Assembly (NCBI GenBank): GCA_017893485.1
Contig: CM030366.1
Span: forward strand, 182,431,681-182,495,680
Source of the DNA: Hemerocallis citrina
Taxonomy: Eukaryota > Streptophyta > Magnoliopsida > Asparagales > Asphodelaceae
Length of the DNA stretch: 64,000 bases
Direction of reading: 5' to 3'
In this document: piece after piece, positions 47,065-58,349 of the stretch
Numbering within the stretch: position 1 is the first letter of the stretch
Layout: every line of letters starts with the position of its first letter
The notes under the pieces: model-generated
Databases searched by the model: none
What the model was told of the DNA's origin: nothing
The model's input: only the letters and a program-made list of their open reading frames with translations
Position numbers and translations under genes: made by a program

Positions 47065-50008
47065 ATGTCGCGTACTCAGTCTGGTTCCGAGGCTACAACG
47101 TCTGGTCACTCGGAGATGGAGTCAGATTTGGAAACGTCATCGTCTCTGGGCAAGTACCAGGTTAAAGAGGAGGTCTTCTCCGAACATGGCTCCGAGGGCG
47201 ACAGTGACGTAGCTCTAATCGTGCAACCGTTGAGTGCTCGGAGGCCAGGGAAGGAACCGATGGTAGAGGGAGGTGCGGACGAGGATAGTGATGATGAGGA
47301 CGAGGAGTCGGACGAGGAATCGGATGCTGGTGATGGTGAAGAGGATGAAGAAGGAGAGCAGGGCGACACGGAGAGTGAGGAAGGGGAGGGCGTTGGTGCG
47401 CCGGAGGTCGGCCACGGAGAAGATCTGCCTCCGTTGCCCCCTTTGTCAACGTCGTCGCCCGAGCGCAAGCCCCGGCCACGTCGGAAGAAGATAGTCCTCA
47501 CCATGCCTCAAAGTCCTTCTTCGTCTAACGAGGACGCGCCGAGGACGGGCCTTGATGTTCCGCCTATCACCTTCCGAAATCCTGTGTCGATACGGATGTA
47601 TCTCGATGATGTGAAGGACATCCAGCCGATCCCTCCAGTACCTGGAGAAAACACAAGGACGAAGATTCGGGCGGACAGTACTCCCAGCGTCTTGAGACCG
47701 GAGTATCTGAATATCATCAGGGCTGCTTACTACATTTCGAGGGAGTACGAGCTTCTGCTGCCGAGCCCGGGTATTCGACCTACGACGGTGTTGGCTCCGG
47801 GTTACTGCTTATTTCCGGAGCAAGCTTTCATCTCGGGGCTGAGGTTCCCCCTGCACCCCTTCGTGAAGATGGTCTTGAACTGGGCCGAGCTGTCCCCCAT
47901 GCAGTATGGCCCCAACTCTTGGAAGCATCTCATCTGCTTCATCCTGAAGTGCCAAGAGAAAGGGGTGAGGCCGAAGCTTTCATACTTCCGCGCAATCTTC
48001 AGCATTGGTTCACTTGGGGATATCGAGGGCGTGTTCTTCTTTACGCCGAGACCGAACAAGAAAGTGGTGCACGGCCACCCGGACTCGATCAAGAATTGGA
48101 GAGATAAGTATTTCGTTGTGAAGACCGAAGGGGAATGGGACATCCCGACTCAGTGGAATTTCGTGAAGCCGAAGCGCAAGCCCCCAAAGAGAAATGAGTT
48201 AACCGCCCAAGAGTGGGGGAGGGTCGATCATTTACTCCGGGGAGACAGCATCGCGTGGCGCCGGGTGACCGAGGTTCACCTAGCGAGGGCCGGACTGAGT
48301 CCCGCCGACCCTAGTATGTTTCTTTCCTCATTTTTTCATCTTTCTGCCTTCGTGTTAACGTTTAGCCTTCCTTTTCTGTCTTGTTGTAGGGATGACGACA
48401 CAACAGGCACACGCCAAGCAGATCCTACTCGCCGCCGCAGAGAAGGCGAGGCAAGAGAAGAAGAAGAAAGAAGAGCAGGAACGCCTCGCTGCCGAGAAGC
48501 AGAAGACTCCTGGTCAGCCATCGCAAGCTGGAGGGCCTTCCACCGTGCCTCTCCCGGTGCCCGAGGAACAGCCTTTACCGAAGAAGCAGAAGAAGCACCA
48601 CCATTCTTTGCGATCGGCTCGAGACCCAGCGGGAGGGTCGGGGAAAACAGTTGAAGCCCCGTCACAACAGCTTCCCCCCGTACGTCCGAGTGCGGCGGAG
48701 TTGGTGGGAAGGATGGCGACGATGCCCTTCGCCCCTGATTGGTCGATCTTGAAGGGCGACTCCATCCTCGACGGGCCCGTATCGATGGAGTTTGTCTCGA
48801 AGGCCATCACCGATCGGGACGGAATGGCCTTGGCAGCGCAGACGGCCGATCAGGCCTACATGCGCTGGGCCCAAGCCAACCTCTCGGTAAGTCGTCCGAA
48901 GCCCACCTGGTAAATAGGCTTGTAAAAACTTGTAATTGTTGCTAAGTTTGATTTTTCTTGACAGTCGATGCTCCACGGTCAGCACTTCCACAAGTGTCTG
49001 GAGAAGGAGATAACATACGAGCGGAAGCAGAAGGAGAAGTTCCTTCGGGAATTGACCAAGGCGACGGAGGACTTCAAGGAGGCTCGGGACATGGTGGTGG
49101 TGCACGAGGCCCAGATAGAGTCTCTGGACAAGATCCACAAGCAGGACCGAGAGGACCTGCTGAAGAAGATCGCGGCCGAGGCGGCAGAGAAGGAGAAGGC
49201 GAAGAAGGCCCTGGCGGACTTGGAGGCGGCCTTGGGGGATACGTTGATGACGGCGCAAGATGAGGCTTACGAGCAGGCCAAGTCTCACTTCAAGTATATC
49301 TATCCGGAGTGCAATGTTGACCACCTCGGCTTCGGGTGGAAGCCAGACTTGCCTCCGACCCCGGGGGGTGATGGTGACGACGGCGGCCACCACGAAGAAG
49401 AGGTGCACCTCGACCCTCAAGACAAGATGTTTTTGTTTTTATTTCTCTTCCTGTTGTAAATGCCCTCGGCGGACTGGCCACCGCAAATTTTGTATCTTAC
49501 TTTTTGAGATGAAATGAAATATAGAATTTTTTGGGCCGACTCTACAACACTTGCATTTTGTGATACTTGTACCTTTTCTTTTTGATAGAGGCTAGCTCGC
49601 CAACGAAAGTTGGCTCGGGACCGAGAGGCTGCCAAGAATTACTTTTTGGACAAGTCTAGAGAGCTCGGTCTAGAGGTGGCTCGTTTGAGAAAGATCGTAG
49701 CCGACCGGGACTGGTGGGTCATTGAGAAGGACTGGACGGTCTCGGATACTTCTAGCGGGCGGTCGGCCTCCGAGTCTTCTCTTGGCAAGGCCGTCATAGA
49801 GAAAGAATTGGAGATTCGCCAGTTGAAGCTCATACTGGGTGCCGGTCTTGTTGAAGAGGCAAGTAACTCCACTCCGGGGAGGTTGCCGCCTCCTTCGCCG
49901 GTTGTGACACAGCCGGATGATGCGGAGAGCTCGGTGGCGGGTACGTCTTCCTTGGTTGGGATAGCTGAGCGTCACAGGAGCCCTGAATTCGAGTTCCCGG
50001 CCGAGTGA
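47065..50008 (+). CDS. Antisense four-exon gene of gypsy C (Transposase_28-like + coiled coil), 867 aa when spliced
   Basis: It lies opposite to gag-pol. Exons: 47065-48313, 48390-48886, 48965-49402, 49589-50008; donors GTATGT, GTAAGT, GAG|GTGCAC; acceptors GTAG, ACAG, ATAG; phases 1, 0, 0. The joined length is 2,604 nt with no internal stop. Residues 1-65 are Ser/Glu-rich, ~70-112 almost all Asp/Glu/Ser, 134-142 basic (RKPRPRRKK, a possible nuclear signal), and ~210-375 a globular region (LLPSPGIRPTTVLAPGYCLF, LRFPLHPFVKMVLNW, YGPNSWKHLICFIL) like Pfam 'putative gypsy type transposon'. Exon 2 is Lys/Glu-rich, exon 3 and the start of exon 4 are probable coiled coils. If intron 3 is retained, the frame stops at 49459, giving a shorter isoform. 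Activity is unknown; an accessory role for the element is inference. Confidence 0.8.
49469..49482 (+). promoter_or_regulatory. 14-nt motif GCGGACTGGCCACC in intron 3 of the antisense gene (C)
   Basis: It lies 10 nt after the stop reached when intron 3 is retained and about 30 nt before an AATGAAATATAG poly(A)-like string. Identical in A and B. Confidence 0.55.
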
Positions 50009-50169
50009 GTGAGTTGAGAGCCTTCATTGTATTTGCGTTTTCATTCATTGAGTTGTAAGCGATGAGTAATGAATAAGATCGTTTGTTCTTCGGAGCCTCG
50101 ATTGCCTCGGGTGCCGAGTGTAGTTGGTGTGACTGTGTCAATAATCGCGACGTTTCGCCTTCTTAGGCA

Positions 50170-51060
50170 TTATTAATGGTGACGTTTCGTCATCCACCGT
50201 TTCACACTCCCAGGCGTGATAAATGAGGCCCCAGGGACGGGTGCCGAGCCCCCAGAACGGTGAGAAATACAACTGCAGGCGTAGTAGTCCCGCCGCCGAG
50301 CGTTTTAGGTCGCGGTGCCTCCGGAGGGGACACCCGCCCTGCTCGGGGTCGGTGCCGAGATGTTGCGCTTGCTCTCGTGGAGAGACGGTGCGGGAGTGGC
50401 TGGCGAATGTCGCCTCGAGCCTCGGTTGGTGGCCTCCGAGGAGGTCAAACCGAGCGAGGGACGGGTGCCGAGCCCCCACAACGGTGAGAAAGGCAATTGC
50501 AGGTGTAGCGTAGCCCCGCCGCCGAGCGCTTAGGTCGTGGAGCCCCCGGAGGGGAATCCCGCCCTGCTCGGGGTCGGAGCCGAGCTCCTGCACATGTTCT
50601 CGTGGAGAGACGGTGCGGGAGTGGCTGGCGAATGTCGCCTCGAGTCTCGGTTGGCGGCCTCCGAGGAGGTCAAACCGAGCGAGGGACGGGTGCCGAGCCC
50701 CCACAACAGTGAGAAAGACAACTGCAGGCGTAGCGTAGCCCCGCCGTCGAGCGTTTAGGTCGTGGAGCCCCCGGAGGGGACTCCCGCCCTGCTCGGGGTC
50801 GGAGCCGAGCTCCTGCACATGTTCTCATGGAAAGACGGTGCGGGAGTGGCTGGCGAATGTTGCCTCGAGTCTCGGTTGGCGGCCTCCGAGGAGGTCAAAC
50901 CGAGCGAGGGACGGGTGCCGAGCCCCCACAACAGTGAGAAAGACAACTGCAGGCGTAGCGTAGCCCCGCTGCCGAGCGTTTAGGTCGTGGAGCCCCCGGA
51001 GGGGACTCCTGCCCTGCTCGGGGTCGAAGCCGAGCTCCTGCACATGTTCTCATGGAAAGG
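50170..51060 (-). repeat. 225-bp tandem array in gypsy C (about 4 copies)
   Basis: Units contain GGACGGGTGCCGAGCCCCCA, GTAGCCCCGCCGCCGAGCG, CCCGGAGGGGACTCCCGCCC and GGAGAGACGGTGCGGGAGTG. Equivalent points at 50537 and 50762 set the period at 225 bp. It lies between pol and the 3' end of the antisense gene. Confidence 0.9.
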
Positions 51061-51465
51061 TGTTTCGAGCCGAGTCCCACGCTTGTGAGAGAAGCGTGTT
51101 TGGACACGAAATTTCATCCGAGTGACGAGCCCTACGCTTGTAAGAGAAGCGTGTTTGGACTCGCGATCTCATCCGAGTGACGAGCCCTACGCTTGTAGGA
51201 GAAGCGTGCTTGGGCTCGCGATTTCATCCGAGGGACGAGACTCACGCTTGTAAGAAAAGCGTGTTTGGACTCGCGATTTCATCCCAGTGACGAGCCCCAC
51301 GCTTGTAAGAGAAGCGTGTTTGGGCTCGCGATTTCATCCGAGCGACGAGCCCCACGCTTGTAAGAGAAGCGTGTTTGGACTCGCGATTTCATCCGAGTGA
51401 CGAGCCCCACGCTTGTAAGAGAAGCGTGTTTGGACTCGCGATTTCATCCGAGTGACGAGTTTTGT
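51060..51465 (-). repeat. About 60-bp hairpin tandem array in gypsy C (about 7 copies)
   Basis: Units read CACGCTTGTAAGAGAAGCGTG with its CACGCTT/AAGCGTG 7-bp stem slightly varied between copies, then TTTGGACTCGCGATTTCATC and CGAGTGACGAGCCC. The layout (hairpin, TTGG(A/C)TCG, ATCCGAG, CGAGCC) is the same as in the 43740-46670 array, with a different stem sequence. Confidence 0.9.
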
Positions 51466-51638
51466 GAGGGGTCCTTCATCTGTTTACAAGAATTGGAGTC
51501 ATAAGCTTGTTTCTAAGAAAGCTGGCGTTTACAATATACGCTTGTTACAGACAAGTCTAGGCACGACGTGCCGTTTACAGGACTTTACAAAAGACAAGGC
51601 CCAACGTGCCGTTTTTAGAATTACGTTTTACATGGAGG

Positions 51639-54600
51639 CTATTCTCCTAAGAACTTGATCAAGTGTTCCGCATTCCAGGGCCTCTTGACAGGCTTGCCGT
51701 CGGTGTCGATCAGGCGATAGGTACCCGGTCGTACGACCTCTGAAACCTTATAAGGGCCCTCCCAGTTTGGTGCCAACTTCCTCTTCTGGCCGGGATTGGA
51801 AACCGCCAGTTTCCGGAGGACAAGATCTCCGAGAGCAATGTTTGTTGGGCGCACCTTCTTGTTATAGAACCTCTCGATTCTTTGCTGGTAGATGCTCCTT
51901 CTGATGGATGACTTCTCCCTGACCTCGTCAATGAGGTCCAGGTCTGCTCGCAGTTGCATGGAGTTGCTTGCTTCGTCATAAGCCATAATTCGGGGAGAGG
52001 GGATACCTATTTCCAAGGGAATGACGGCCTCAGCACCGTACGTTAAGTTGAAGGGTGACTCCCCTGTCGGGATTCTTTTTGTTGTTCGATGGGCCCAGAG
52101 AACACTCGGCAGCTCGTCGACCCATAGCCCCTTGGAGGAATTATCGAGTCGCTTCTTGAGTCCATCGAGGATCTGACGGTTCGCGTTTTCTGCCTGTCCG
52201 TTGGATTGGGGATGGCATACCGAGGAGAAGCGCTGCTGGATACCGAGGTCTTTGCAGAACTTGCGGAAATGCTTGCTTGCAAACTGGGTCCCGTTATCCG
52301 TAACGAGCACTTGGGGGATCCCGAACCGACAGATAATGTGCTTCCAGAAGAATTGTTGAGTTTGCTGCTCGGTGATCGTAACTAGTGGCTCCGCCTCGAT
52401 CCATTTGGTGAAGTAGTCGATGGCAACTATAAGGAACTTTCGTTGCCCCGTCGCCTTGGGAAAAGGGCCTACCAGATCCATCCCCCACATTGCAAAGGGG
52501 GTTGGACTGGCCATGGATCGTAGGTTTGCTTGAGGAACCCTCTTGATGGGGGAAAATCTTTGACAGGGGCCACACTTTTTGACGAGATTTAGAGCGTCCT
52601 GCAGCATGGTGGGCCAGTAGTACCCGTGGTTCAAAGCCTTACGCGCGAGCGAACGGCTTCCCATGTGACACCCGCCGATCCCCTCGTGTAATTCTTTGAG
52701 AGCATATTCGGCTTCACCGGGAGTGAGGCAGCGGAGATAAGGCCGTCCATCCGAGGTTGTGTAGGACCTTTTGAAGAGTGTTGAGTCGATCATTGTGAAC
52801 CTTTCTGCTCGGGCCCGGACCCTTCTTGCTTCGGCTCGGTCTTCCGGGAGCTCTCCCTTGACGAGAAATCGCCTAATTGGAGTTGTCCAGTCTTCGGGGG
52901 GCGCTCCATCTTCGAGGCACAGGACCTCCGGGATGTCGATACTGGGTTTTAGCATGACCTCGATCAAGACCGTGCGGTCGAGACCTTCGAAGGAAGAGGA
53001 TGCCAATTTTGACAGAGCGTCAGCCTGGACGTTCTGTTCCCGAGGGATCCTCAAAACAGCCGACTCGTCGAAGGACGAGAGTAGGCATTGAACTACAGCT
53101 CGATAACGAACCATGCGATCGTCTCGGGCCTCGTACTCCCCGGTGATCTGGTTGACCACGAGCTGGGAGTCGCTGAAAGCCCTGATCTGTCTGGCACCGG
53201 CTTGATGGGCCAGGGTGAGCCCAGCGATCATTGCCTCGTATTCGGCCTCGTTGTTAGAGGCCGGGAAGTTGAGGCGGAGGCAATACTGCAGAAGAAAACC
53301 GTCTGGGCCTCGCAGGATGATGCCCGCTCCGCTACCTGCCTCGCAGGAGGAACCATCGACGTAAACTTCCCACGTCTGTTCGTTTTCAGTGTTTGCAGGG
53401 TGCTCGGATATAGTGCATTCCGTAATGAACTCTGCGAGCGCCTGCCCCTTGATGGCTGTTCTGGGCTGATAGCCAATGTCATACTGGCTGAGCTCAATCG
53501 ACCATTTTACGAGTCGACCCGAGCTCTCTGGTTTGTAGAGTACGGCCTTCAGGGGTTGGTCCGTCAGCACTTGGACAGAGTGAGATTGAAAATATGGACA
53601 GAGCTTTCGCGAGGCCATGATCAGGGCGTACGCTACTTTCTCCATCCGAGAGTACCTGGTCTCGGCATCGAGCAAGACCTTGCTGACGTAGTATACAGGC
53701 TTCTGTGATCCCTCTTCCTCCCGAACGAGAACGGCGCTGAGCACCTTCTCAGAGGCTGATAGGTAGAGCCAGAGTGGCTCTCCTGGTTCGGGCTTGCTGA
53801 GAAGAGGGGGGTTCGCGAGGTATTCCTTTAACTGGGCGAAGGCCTCTTGCTGTTGGACCCCCCATTCGAACCCGTCGGTGCCTCGCAGGGCTTTGAAGAA
53901 GGGAAGAGACTTCTCTCCGGACTTGGAGAGGAAACGGCCGATGGCCGCCAGTCTCCCAGTCAGCCGTTGGACTTCTTTGATGTTCCTCGGAGGGGCCATG
54001 TCCAGGATTGCTTGGATCTTTTCGGGGTTCGCTTCGATTCCCCTTTGGCTGATAATGAACCCGAGAAACTTTCCCGCGGAGACGCCGAAGGCGCATTTGC
54101 TCGGGTTAAGCCTCATGTTATGGGTCCGAAGTACCCCAAAGGCCTCCTCCAGATCGGCTACGTGATCCTCTCCCCGCCGGCTCTTGACGAGTGTGTCATC
54201 CACATACACTTCTATATTGCGCCCGATCTGTTCCTTGAAGACCCGGTTGACGAGCCTCTGGTATGTGGCCCCGGCGTTCTTCAACCCGAAGGGCATGACT
54301 CTGTAGCAATAGAGCCCCTGGTCCGTGACGAAGGACGTCTTGGTGATGTCGGGAGGGAACATGCGGATCTGGTTGTAGCCTGAAAACGCGTCCATGAAGG
54401 ACAGGAGCTCGTGACCCGATGTTGCATCGACGAGAGCATCGATCCTGGGAAGGGGGAATGGGTCCTTTGGGCACGCCTTGTTGAGATCAGTGAAATCAAT
54501 GCAGATCCTCCAGCTCCCGCTCGCCTTCTTCACCATGACGACGTTTGCCAGCCACTCGGGATAGCTGACCTCCTGAATGAAGCGCGCGGCAAGGAGTTTA

Positions 54601-56225
54601 TCGACTTCTGCATTAACCGCCTGTTGTCGCTCTGGCGCGAACTTGCTTCGCTTCTGTACTACTGGTTTCGAGCCGGAGATCACGCTGAGTTTATGCATGA
54701 TGAGTTCCTCGGAAATTCCCGGCATGTCAGAGGGCTTCCAGGCAAACAGATTGACATTGCGCCGGATGCAGGTGATGAGGTCGGACTTGAGGCGAGGTGC
54801 GAGGGAGCGACTTATTCGAAATTGTTTCGATGAATCCTCTGCCTCGAAGGAGATATCCTCCAGCTCGTCTGCTGACTCCGGCTCTGGCTGGGTCCTTTGG
54901 GGCTGCATTTCCACGGCGTCGAGGGGAAGCACTCCGCTTCCTATTGCTGTCATATAGCAGGAGCGAGTGGCTTCTTGGTTCCCTCGGACCACTCCTACCC
55001 CGGTACTGGTAGGGAACTTCATCTTCTGGTGGTAGGCCGAGGGGACAGCCTGGAGGGAGCAGAGGCCCGGTCGGCCGAGTATGGCATTATAGGCTGCCTT
55101 GATGTTGACAACCATGAAGTCCATCGACTCGGTTCTCCGATTCGGGGCCGTCCCCGCTGTGACATCCAGCGTGACGATCCCCTCGATTGTCACCGGAACT
55201 CCAGAAAATCCGTGCAGGGTGTATCCTGCTGGCTTAAGTCTGCTTCGGGGGAGCTTTAGGTTCTCGAAAGCATCGAGGAACAGAATGTTGACCGAGCTCC
55301 CGTTGTCTACCAGGATCCGCCGAGCATCAAAGTTTGCCATGCTGAGATTGATTACGAGGGCGTCGCAATGTGGGAGCCGAACCCCCTCCAGGTCGTCACC
55401 CGAGAAGGAGACGGGGAGTGGTTGGATTTGAGGAGTGAGAGGTCTTTGGACGGCGTTAACGTCCCGGATGAATGCCTTACGGGAGGTGTTAGAATCCCCT
55501 CCCATGGGCCCTCCGTGGACGCAGTGCAGTATGGGTTGGTCGTCCGGTTCTTCCAGCTCCTGCTCTTGCCTGGGGAGCTGTAGGGGAGCTCGAGGAGGAG
55601 GTGAGGTTCTCCTGTTCCTCGTGTCCCTTTGCGCCCGAGCATCATCCCTCTTATACTCCCGGAGGTATCCTCGCTGAATCAAGGCCTCGATTTCATCTTT
55701 CAGGGCACGGCAGTGATCTGTGTCGTGCCCGTTGTCTCGGTGGAAGCGGCAGTAGAACCGTTGATCCCTTTTCTTGCTGGTGTTGTTGGACGGTCGAGGG
55801 GGGTACTGAACGAGGTCTCTGTCCTCGATCGCCAGGAGTATGGAGGACACATTTTGTGTGAGTGGGGTATATCTTTCGAAGCGAGGAACCGGTGGTACCT
55901 TCTTCATGGTGCCCCCGTCCTTTGGAGCCTTTTTCGAAGGCTCGATTTCCTCGGCCTTCCGTTTCCCTTTCCCGAGTGCTTCCCTGGATTCGTCGGGGTT
56001 TAGGGCTTCTTCTGCCCTGATGTACTTCTCGACTCGGTTGAGGAGGTCGGGGAAATCGATCGGGGGCTTCTTTGCCAGAGAAGCTTTCAGCTGTCCATGA
56101 CGGACGTTGTGCCGAAATGCCGCGGAGGCGACGCCCGGATCGAGAGAGGAGACCGACCTTGCTTCCGCCGTGAATCTCCGGACAAACGCCCTGAGTGATT
56201 CCCCCCCTTCTGCCTGAGCCCCAGT
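51639..56225 (-). CDS. Gypsy C gag(C-term)-pol polyprotein: PR, RT, RNase H x2, integrase
   Basis: Open from about 56225 to the stop at 51639; the first Met (55907) gives 1,422 residues. From that Met: knuckle-like CRFHRDNGHDTDHC (53-66, CX2HX4HX4C), protease VDNGSS (200-205), RT ~445-630 with YVDD (568-571), Ty3-type RNase H ~710-790, a second RNase H ~846-970 with D850, E889, D913 and D963 kept, integrase zinc domain H-H-C-C (~1074-1115), DDE residues D1144, D1204 and E1240, and NWEGPYKV near the C-terminus. A second, plant-type RNase H before integrase marks the Tat lineage. It makes the replication enzymes of the element. Upstream, the capsid part is in another frame because of one indel near 56226-56240, so the whole polyprotein is not continuous as given. 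Confidence 0.93.
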   Translation of the reverse strand, partial: TGAQAEGGESLRAFVRRFTAEARSVSSLDPGVASAAFRHNVRHGQLKASLAKKPPIDFPDLLNRVEKYIRAEEALNPDESREALGKGKRKAEEIEPSKKAPKDGGTMKKVPPVPRFERYTPLTQNVSSILLAIEDRDLVQYPPRPSNNTSKKRDQRFYCRFHRDNGHDTDHCRALKDEIEALIQRGYLREYKRDDARAQRDTRNRRTSPPPRAPLQLPRQEQELEEPDDQPILHCVHGGPMGGDSNTSRKAFIRDVNAVQRPLTPQIQPLPVSFSGDDLEGVRLPHCDALVINLSMANFDARRILVDNGSSVNILFLDAFENLKLPRSRLKPAGYTLHGFSGVPVTIEGIVTLDVTAGTAPNRRTESMDFMVVNIKAAYNAILGRPGLCSLQAVPSAYHQKMKFPTSTGVGVVRGNQEATRSCYMTAIGSGVLPLDAVEMQPQRTQPEPESADELEDISFEAEDSSKQFRISRSLAPRLKSDLITCIRRNVNLFAWKPSDMPGISEELIMHKLSVISGSKPVVQKRSKFAPERQQAVNAEVDKLLAARFIQEVSYPEWLANVVMVKKASGSWRICIDFTDLNKACPKDPFPLPRIDALVDATSGHELLSFMDAFSGYNQIRMFPPDITKTSFVTDQGLYCYRVMPFGLKNAGATYQRLVNRVFKEQIGRNIEVYVDDTLVKSRRGEDHVADLEEAFGVLRTHNMRLNPSKCAFGVSAGKFLGFIISQRGIEANPEKIQAILDMAPPRNIKEVQRLTGRLAAIGRFLSKSGEKSLPFFKALRGTDGFEWGVQQQEAFAQLKEYLANPPLLSKPEPGEPLWLYLSASEKVLSAVLVREEEGSQKPVYYVSKVLLDAETRYSRMEKVAYALIMASRKLCPYFQSHSVQVLTDQPLKAVLYKPESSGRLVKWSIELSQYDIGYQPRTAIKGQALAEFITECTISEHPANTENEQTWEVYVDGSSCEAGSGAGIILRGPDGFLLQYCLRLNFPASNNEAEYEAMIAGLTLAHQAGARQIRAFSDSQLVVNQITGEYEARDDRMVRYRAVVQCLLSSFDESAVLRIPREQNVQADALSKLASSSFEGLDRTVLIEVMLKPSIDIPEVLCLEDGAPPEDWTTPIRRFLVKGELPEDRAEARRVRARAERFTMIDSTLFKRSYTTSDGRPYLRCLTPGEAEYALKELHEGIGGCHMGSRSLARKALNHGYYWPTMLQDALNLVKKCGPCQRFSPIKRVPQANLRSMASPTPFAMWGMDLVGPFPKATGQRKFLIVAIDYFTKWIEAEPLVTITEQQTQQFFWKHIICRFGIPQVLVTDNGTQFASKHFRKFCKDLGIQQRFSSVCHPQSNGQAENANRQILDGLKKRLDNSSKGLWVDELPSVLWAHRTTKRIPTGESPFNLTYGAEAVIPLEIGIPSPRIMAYDEASNSMQLRADLDLIDEVREKSSIRRSIYQQRIERFYNKKVRPTNIALGDLVLRKLAVSNPGQKRKLAPNWEGPYKVSEVVRPGTYRLIDTDGKPVKRPWNAEHLIKFLGE

Positions 56226-57082
56226 AAGGAGGCGCTCGCTCTTTCGGCCTTCCGGCTAGTTACAAAATGGGCGAGGAAATTGCCTTCCAGTTGATCAAAG
56301 GAGTAAATGGAGCCGGGGGCGAGTTTTGAGAACCACTCACGAGCCGGACCCCGAAGGGTGGCAGGAAAAGCTCGGCACAGCAGAGGATCCGATGCGCTGT
56401 GAATCATCATGAGGGTTTTGAAACCCTCCATGTGATCAGCAGGATCCCCTTCGCCGTTATAGGTCTCGAACTGTGGGGGTCGGAAGTTCCGGGGAATTTC
56501 TGCTTGGATAATGAGGGCGGAAAAGGGGGGTTGGATAGGTTTGTACCCCTGACCGGCTCCGACACCGTCGCCCATATGATCGATTCGGTCCTCCATTTCT
56601 TGGAGGCGCCTTAGGAGCACGCCCTCGGCTTCGGGCTGGATTGTTGAGGAGCGAGAGACGCTCGCCTCAGCGTCTAACCTGGTTTGGGAACGGCGTGCTT
56701 CCTCCCTGGGGGCCCGTTGGAGAGCCCCAAGGATCTCCCTTCGGAAATCCTGGAACTCCTGCTGAGTAACAGGAGCTCCCTCAGCTCGGGCCGGTTGGAC
56801 CGGAGGTTGCCTCCCGACTCGGCTGAGTGCTGGCCTTCGTTCTTCCGGCGGTGGCCTAAGACGGTTCGGGGCCGAGTTGGAAGCGGCCCTTTCCCTACTG
56901 CGATCAGCCTGCCGACTGGAGATTACCCTTCGAAGGTCAGGTTGGGTTGGAGGAGTGGGGGCCCGCTGGGACCCCTGTCGGGAGGCCCTATGCTTTGATG
57001 TGCGCGGCCCGGCGTTGGTATTTGATGGGAGTGTGTCTCGTCGGTTGACGGAGGACGCAGCCCCCTTGCCTTTGGAAGCCAT
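56226..57082 (-). pseudogene. Gypsy C gag N-terminal part, separated from pol by a single frameshift
   Basis: Likely start ATG at 57082 (MASKGKGAASSVNRRD). A basic/Pro-rich region is followed by capsid motifs FRPPQFETYNGEGDPADHME and LRGPAREWFSKLAP, up to FVTSRKAERASAS. The protein then continues in a different frame as TGAQAEGGESLRAFVRRFTA, which is the frame of pol. One indel between about 56226 and 56240 explains this. Joined, gag-pol would be one frame of roughly 1,800 residues. It may be a true mutation or a sequencing error. Confidence 0.85.
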
Positions 57083-57140
57083 AGGAGTTCGGTGATCGAG
57101 GTACCTCGGCGGTAGTACTCGGGTCGGGTTCCGAAGTCGC

Positions 57141-57162
57141 GTTCCCACAGACGGCGCCAACC
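57141..57162 (-). other. Primer binding site of gypsy C
   Basis: Minus strand TTGGCGCCGTCTGTGGGAAC two bases inside the 5' LTR. I do not assign the tRNA with certainty. Confidence 0.85.
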
Positions 57163-57747
57163 TGATGCGGTTTGTTTCTGGGAGACGTGTGGATGCACCA
57201 GGTGTGAGTTCTTACTCAATTTGTATTGAAGGAGAAAGCTTCTTCAGAGGCGACCCTCGGCTGGCCGAGCAATACCTGCGACAGGCTGGAGTGAGGTGGA
57301 TGTCTGGGCTCGGATCAGGTGGCTCGGATCCGAGGTCTGGTGTACCTGCAGACGGTCTCGAAACACCGGGGTTGGTCCCGGTGGCAGACCCTCCGACGAT
57401 CTAGTCAGTTACTTTAAGATAAGAGCAACAGTAACTAGGGTTTAGGGGAGAAAAGATTGATTACCTTTGAAGAAAGGAGAGGGCCTGGTATTTATAGGAG
57501 ATTCTAATCGGGTCTAGACCCGTTTGGGGCTGGGCCGGACCCGGTTACCCGATTGGCCGAAGCGGTGGAAAGTCGGGCGGTATAGGGCTGACGTGGCAGG
57601 CGCCGGAGTGGTTTCTGGGCTGACGTGGCAGATCTCCGGGCGGTTTTCTGGTGCTGACGTGACTGATCTGAAGGATCAGGAAGGACGCGTATCCTGAGGA
57701 GATCTGGTCGCTCAGGGTGAGCCACGCTTTATTCCTGACCCATATCA
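57163..57747 (-). repeat. 5' LTR of gypsy C
   Basis: 585 bp, seven differences from 42962-43546. Minus-strand TATAAATA at 57489-57496. Followed on the outside by ACACT (57748-57752). Confidence 0.95.
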
Positions 57748-57752
57748 ACACT

Positions 57753-58054
57753 CATATTAATGAACACCCTAGATTAATACACATAAAAGTAATAATAATT
57801 TTTGGGCATTTAAGCTCTTAGATGCGCCAGCTATTGTCAAATATCAAATTTGTCCTTATCTTAAATAAGTTAGTAATTTTGCTAGGTACAAAATTAAAAG
57901 GCTACACATGATTAAAGTTAGAAATTTTATAGAAAAAATATTAATGTACATTTGAACAGGTTAATGACATATTTTAAAAAAAACTTAAAACAATTTATAC
58001 CGTGGGACTGAAGATAAACTGAGAAAGACTAGAATGACCTATGATTAATATTTA
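57753..58054. other. Intergenic DNA, no gene recognised
   Basis: AT-rich; no domain or repeat recognised. Confidence 0.55.
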
Positions 58055-58290
58055 CTAGTATAATGTACATGCGATGCACGTCTAAAAAAGTAAAATCATC
58101 AAATTATATGAATATATATCTAATAAGAAAAAAAATAGTTTACATTTGAATGTTTTGATTTGGGCTACACGTACGGTGCACATTTATATTTGTTGAATAT
58201 AGTTTGGACGTGTATTATATGTGTTTATATAGTTACAGAGTTAGAGTTTGTTTGTTTCAAACCCCAACTCTCCCATTAAAATAGTAGAGA
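58055..58290 (-). mobile_element. Small non-autonomous Helitron (236 bp)
   Basis: On the minus strand it begins A|TCTCTACTATTTTAATGGGA at 58290 and ends ...ACATTATACTAG|T at 58055. A stem GTGCAT-CGC-ATGTAC (one G-T pair) lies about 10 nt before CTAG. These are the canonical Helitron ends; no coding sequence. Confidence 0.8.
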
Positions 58291-58349
58291 TTATATATTA
58301 TATTATAGATTAAAATAGTAGAGATTATATATTATATTATAGATAGATA

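Larger units (their letters stand above)
42962..57747 (-). mobile_element. Gypsy element C: near-intact Tat-type retrotransposon with antisense gene (14,786 bp)
   Basis: Two 585-bp LTRs (42962-43546 and 57163-57747) are flanked by the duplication ACACT on both sides. Minus polarity: primer binding site 57141-57162, gag-pol 57082 to 51639, tandem arrays 50170-51470, antisense gene 47065-50008, arrays 43740-46670, polypurine tract, 3' LTR. I count seven differences between the LTRs (1.2%, under half a million years at an assumed 1.3e-8 rate). Dual RNase H domains and the antisense 3' gene indicate the Tat lineage. The LTR is related to that of B. This is the youngest and best preserved LTR element in the window. 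Confidence 0.96.
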
